IMG/VR virus record: IMGVR_UViG_3300035179_000073
Span: 1-21,688 of that record
From: a virus
Length of the DNA stretch: 21,688 nt
Strand: one strand, 5' to 3'
The translations under genes and the position numbers were made by a program. Under the pieces are notes generated by a model, which was not told the DNA's origin, did not search any database, and saw only the letters and a list, made by a program, of their open reading frames with translations. The stretch's first letter is position 1. Each line of letters starts with the position of its first letter. Of the stretch, positions 19,868 to 21,688 are shown piece after piece.

Positions 19868-19890
19868 GGGTTCGAATCCCCGTGTGGCAA
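19868..19890 (+). other. tRNA T-arm-like 3' fragment, possible attachment site
   Basis: GGGTTCGAATCCCC followed by GTGTGGC A resembles the T-arm and 3' acceptor strand of a tRNA. The bases to its left (TTTTAAAA) do not continue a tRNA: the two outer T-stem pairs are mismatched and no GCCACAC-type 5' strand is present. That is the look of a tRNA 3' end left at one edge of an integrated element. Base 72 would be A if the T-stem has five pairs, which is unusual, so chance similarity remains possible. Confidence 0.3.
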
Positions 19891-20044
19891 AATTCATGGG
19901 TGATGGAATCTATCATTATATAGGGTCCCGAATAGGATGTCTTACGACTTCGTCTTGTTGTCGGGCTCTTGAAAAATTACCATGCTTTTTCATTTTAACT
20001 TGTCTCTCTCCCTGAGGGTTGATTGTGTCTTTTCTGCAATGCGA

Positions 20045-20067
20045 TTTTAAACTCTGGTTTGCAGAGT
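20045..20067 (+). promoter_or_regulatory. TATA-like box and operator-like repeat, leaderless start
   Basis: TTTTAAA (20045-20051) is centred about 24 bases before ATG 20072, so transcription would start at or next to the start codon, as in leaderless archaeal mRNAs. No ribosome site is present. An exact inverted repeat, ACTCTG/CAGAGT with a 5-base spacer (20051-20067), lies between box and start codon, where a bound repressor would block the polymerase. Confidence 0.5.
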
Positions 20068-20071
20068 ATTT

Positions 20072-21559
20072 ATGGAGATTCCAGCGTTGAGAAGGCGCCG
20101 AGAGTACTTCCGAATCCAGAAATTTAGGCGTGTTTATGATAGGGTTTCTGGCAAGTTCACGTTTAACATAGCCTATGAGACTGCTGCTAAATTGACGCCT
20201 AGGAGTGTTGCGGTTGCTGAGGCATTCGGTTTGGGTTTGGATCAGCAGCGTAAGTTTGTTATTTTGGATAATGTTGAGTTGAAGATAAGCCCAAACGACA
20301 TTGTCTTGATCACCGGTGACAGTGGCAGCGGCAAAAGCGTGTTACTACGAGCATTGCTGCAGGATCTGGGCGGTGAAGCTGTCGACATGGCTAGGGTCCG
20401 TGTTACTCGTAGTAAGCCTTTGATCGAAACAGTGGGCAAGACTGTTGAGGAAGGCTTGGATGTACTCAGTAGGGTAGGCCTCAATGATGCGTTTCTTTTC
20501 CTACGTACATACGATCAGCTTAGTGATGGCCAGAAATATCGTTATCGCATTGCCAAACTTGTTGAAAGTGGCAAGCAATGGTGGGTTATGGATGAGTTTA
20601 TTGCTACGCTTGATCGTGATACGGCTAAAATTGTGGCGTTTAATGTGCAGAAGTTTGCGAGAAGTCTAGGGAAGGCTGTTGTTGTGGCTACTACGCACAT
20701 GGATTTGTTTGAGGATCTCAAGCCTAGCGTGCATGTGCATAAGCGCTTCGGCAAAGAAATAACTGTCAACTACTATCCGAATGAAGCTGCTAAAGAGTGC
20801 AGCCTTGTCAAGGAAATGGAAATTAGGCCTGGTATTCGTGATGATTGGCACCGTCTGGAAGAGTTTCACTATCGTAGCCCTAACCTGGGCGCTGTCCGCG
20901 AGATCTACGGCCTGTGGCGTGGCTACGACCTCTGCGGTGTGATCGTTTATAATTATCCGCCGATGACTTGCATGGGTCGTAATCTTGTTTTGCCGAAGAT
21001 GACTCCTAAAGAGTTGAATAAGAAGCTGAGCATAATCGGGCGTGTCGTGGTACATCCGAAATATCGTAGCATAAGCCTAGGAGCCAAACTTGTTAAGGAA
21101 ACGTTGCCCTTGGCTGGAACGCCTTATGTGGAAATGGTTGCGGTCATGGCGAAGTATAATCCGTTTGCTGAGAAGGCTGGGATGAAGCGTGTGGTCTTTC
21201 AGGTTCCAAGCAAAGAAGCGTTAAAGATTTGCGACGTACTTGAGCAGCTGGGGTTTAACACTAAATTGTTAGGTAGCGAATCCTATGTACGTCGCAAACT
21301 TGAAAAGTTAAGCCCAAAACAAATGGCAACGCTGAAAGAAGCCTTCATAAGAAATAGTCATCCACGCCTGCACAAGGAAATTGCAGTTAATCGACACAGG
21401 GCCTTCGGCACAAAAGCACATTACGTTGAAGGCATCAAAAATGCAGATTTATCTAGGATGGCGAAGCTCATCAAGGTTGTTGGGATTCTTCTTCAGGTGA
21501 AGGCTTACCTTTTCTGGGAGAACTTGGCTTTTCAACATATGCAAACTCATAGACCGTAA
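20072..21559 (+). CDS. ABC-type ATPase fused to GNAT acetyltransferase (COG2401-like)
   Basis: A 495-residue two-domain protein. The ATPase has Walker A GDSGSGKS (residues 82-89), a signature LSDGQ (150-154), Walker B WWVMDEF (D174, E175), and the switch His in TTHM (H209). It lacks membrane segments, so it is not a transporter. A GNAT domain follows (about 248-420): motif A in IGRVVVHPKYRSISLGAKLV (322-341), with RSISLG as the acetyl-CoA loop, and motif B in NPFAEKAGMKRV. The fusion is that of COG2401 proteins, common in archaea and some viruses, whose role is unknown. The last 30 codons overlap the opposite-strand gene. The protein could be host or viral. Confidence 0.85.
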   Translation: MEIPALRRRREYFRIQKFRRVYDRVSGKFTFNIAYETAAKLTPRSVAVAEAFGLGLDQQRKFVILDNVELKISPNDIVLITGDSGSGKSVLLRALLQDLGGEAVDMARVRVTRSKPLIETVGKTVEEGLDVLSRVGLNDAFLFLRTYDQLSDGQKYRYRIAKLVESGKQWWVMDEFIATLDRDTAKIVAFNVQKFARSLGKAVVVATTHMDLFEDLKPSVHVHKRFGKEITVNYYPNEAAKECSLVKEMEIRPGIRDDWHRLEEFHYRSPNLGAVREIYGLWRGYDLCGVIVYNYPPMTCMGRNLVLPKMTPKELNKKLSIIGRVVVHPKYRSISLGAKLVKETLPLAGTPYVEMVAVMAKYNPFAEKAGMKRVVFQVPSKEALKICDVLEQLGFNTKLLGSESYVRRKLEKLSPKQMATLKEAFIRNSHPRLHKEIAVNRHRAFGTKAHYVEGIKNADLSRMAKLIKVVGILLQVKAYLFWENLAFQHMQTHRP

Positions 21560-21686
21560 CGATCTGCTCAGGGTCCCAAGACGCATTTATTTCTATCCAA
21601 GCCTTACGAAACTCTTCTAGGCTGTTGAATCCTTCCTTTTTCACATCTTCGGGGCTTATTTCTCCGAGTTTTTGTTGGAAGCGGCG
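21471..21686 (-). CDS. ASCH-domain protein, C-terminal part (partial)
   Basis: The opposite strand has a 72-codon frame that starts outside the window and stops at TGA 21473-21471. The readable part, KLGEISPEDVKKEGFNSLEEFRKAW, then IEINASWDPEQIVTVYEFAYVEK, matches the C-terminus of ASCH domains (dxxxEGFxsLeeFxxxwxxxxxxwdpdxxVxvyeF), a PUA-like RNA-related fold. The tail SSPRKGKPSPEEESQQP looks disordered. It is convergent with the ABC-GNAT gene and overlaps its 3' end by 89 bp. ASCH proteins are thought to act in RNA-linked regulation; the substrate is unknown. Confidence 0.65.
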   Translation of the reverse strand, partial: RRFQQKLGEISPEDVKKEGFNSLEEFRKAWIEINASWDPEQIVTVYEFAYVEKPSSPRKGKPSPEEESQQP

Positions 21687-21688
21687 GG

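Larger units (their letters stand above)
19668..20071. other. 404-bp non-coding region between viral block and ABC-GNAT gene
   Basis: No credible ORF lies here on either strand. It holds a GCGGAGA/TCTCCGC inverted pair about 90 bp apart (19698 and 19790 regions), a 14-bp GC palindrome at 19754, a T-arm-like fragment at 19868, and a CCCG/CGGG pair (19927-19930, 19962-19965) with an ACGAC/GTTGT inner stem that could fold into a small RNA structure. A TATA-like box is near the end. It could include a terminator, a small RNA and an integration boundary, but only the promoter is reasonably supported. Confidence 0.45.

Noticed and set aside
20072-21559. An ABC transporter ATPase
   Set aside because: No permease gene or membrane segment is present, and the chain continues into a GNAT domain, so a COG2401-type soluble fusion is the better reading.
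1-21688. A complete tRNA gene
   Set aside because: Only two isolated T-arm-like fragments (6478-6503 minus, 19868-19890 plus) were found; neither has a matching 5' acceptor strand, D-arm or anticodon arm at a proper distance.
1-21688. CRISPR array or diversity-generating retroelement
   Set aside because: No direct repeats with regular unique spacers and no reverse transcriptase or template/variable repeat pair were seen. The repeats present are coding (tape measure, DxGxGxDxF protein).

Overview
The window looks like the structural half of an archaeal tailed virus (Caudoviricetes, HK97-type capsid, siphovirus-like tail), probably an integrated provirus or a viral contig, followed on the right by a stretch that may be host DNA. 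Archaeal origin is inferred from GGTGA-type Shine-Dalgarno sequences, T-run terminators, an apparently leaderless TATA promoter before the gene at 20072, and the archaeal-type ABC-ATPase/acetyltransferase fusion and ASCH protein at the right end. GC is moderate. An uncultivated lineage such as Bathyarchaeia would fit, but the sequence alone cannot settle this.

Region 1 (1-6474), packaging and head, all on the plus strand. It holds the end of the large terminase, the portal, three small conserved proteins, a prohead protease fused in frame to a scaffold (the scaffold has its own strong internal start), a capsid-cement protein, the major capsid protein, a small membrane protein and a head-tail adaptor. 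Region 2 (6475-10151), neck and tail tube. A tiny zinc-ribbon ORF lies beside a tRNA T-arm-like fragment and a perfect palindrome. It is followed by a 539-aa protein joining a six-hairpin (alpha/alpha toroid) domain to a head-closure-like C-terminus, a tail-terminator-like protein carrying an inserted beta-sandwich, and the tail tube.

Region 3 (10152-15704), tail. Two tail-assembly chaperone frames are joined by a well-placed A_AAA_AAC -1 slippery site. Next come an HK97-gp10-like protein, a short proline-rich repetitive tape measure, and a 940-aa hub/tip protein with a carbohydrate-binding-like insertion and a fibre-like C-terminus. Region 4 (15705-18204), distal virion proteins: a beta-rich tip protein, two small hypotheticals, and a protein with eleven DxGxGxDxF repeats. 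Region 5 (18205-19667) is a block of small genes (a two-helix membrane protein, a winged-helix regulator, several hypotheticals) bracketed by two related basic micropeptides.

Region 6 (19668-20071) is 404 bp of apparently non-coding DNA with a second tRNA T-arm-like fragment, which is a possible but weak integration boundary. Region 7 (20072-21688) holds the ABC-ATPase/GNAT gene and a convergent, overlapping ASCH-domain gene that runs off the window.

Function names rest on reading motifs and gene order, with no database search. The head genes, the chaperone pair, the ABC-GNAT protein and the tail-fibre motifs are the firmest calls.
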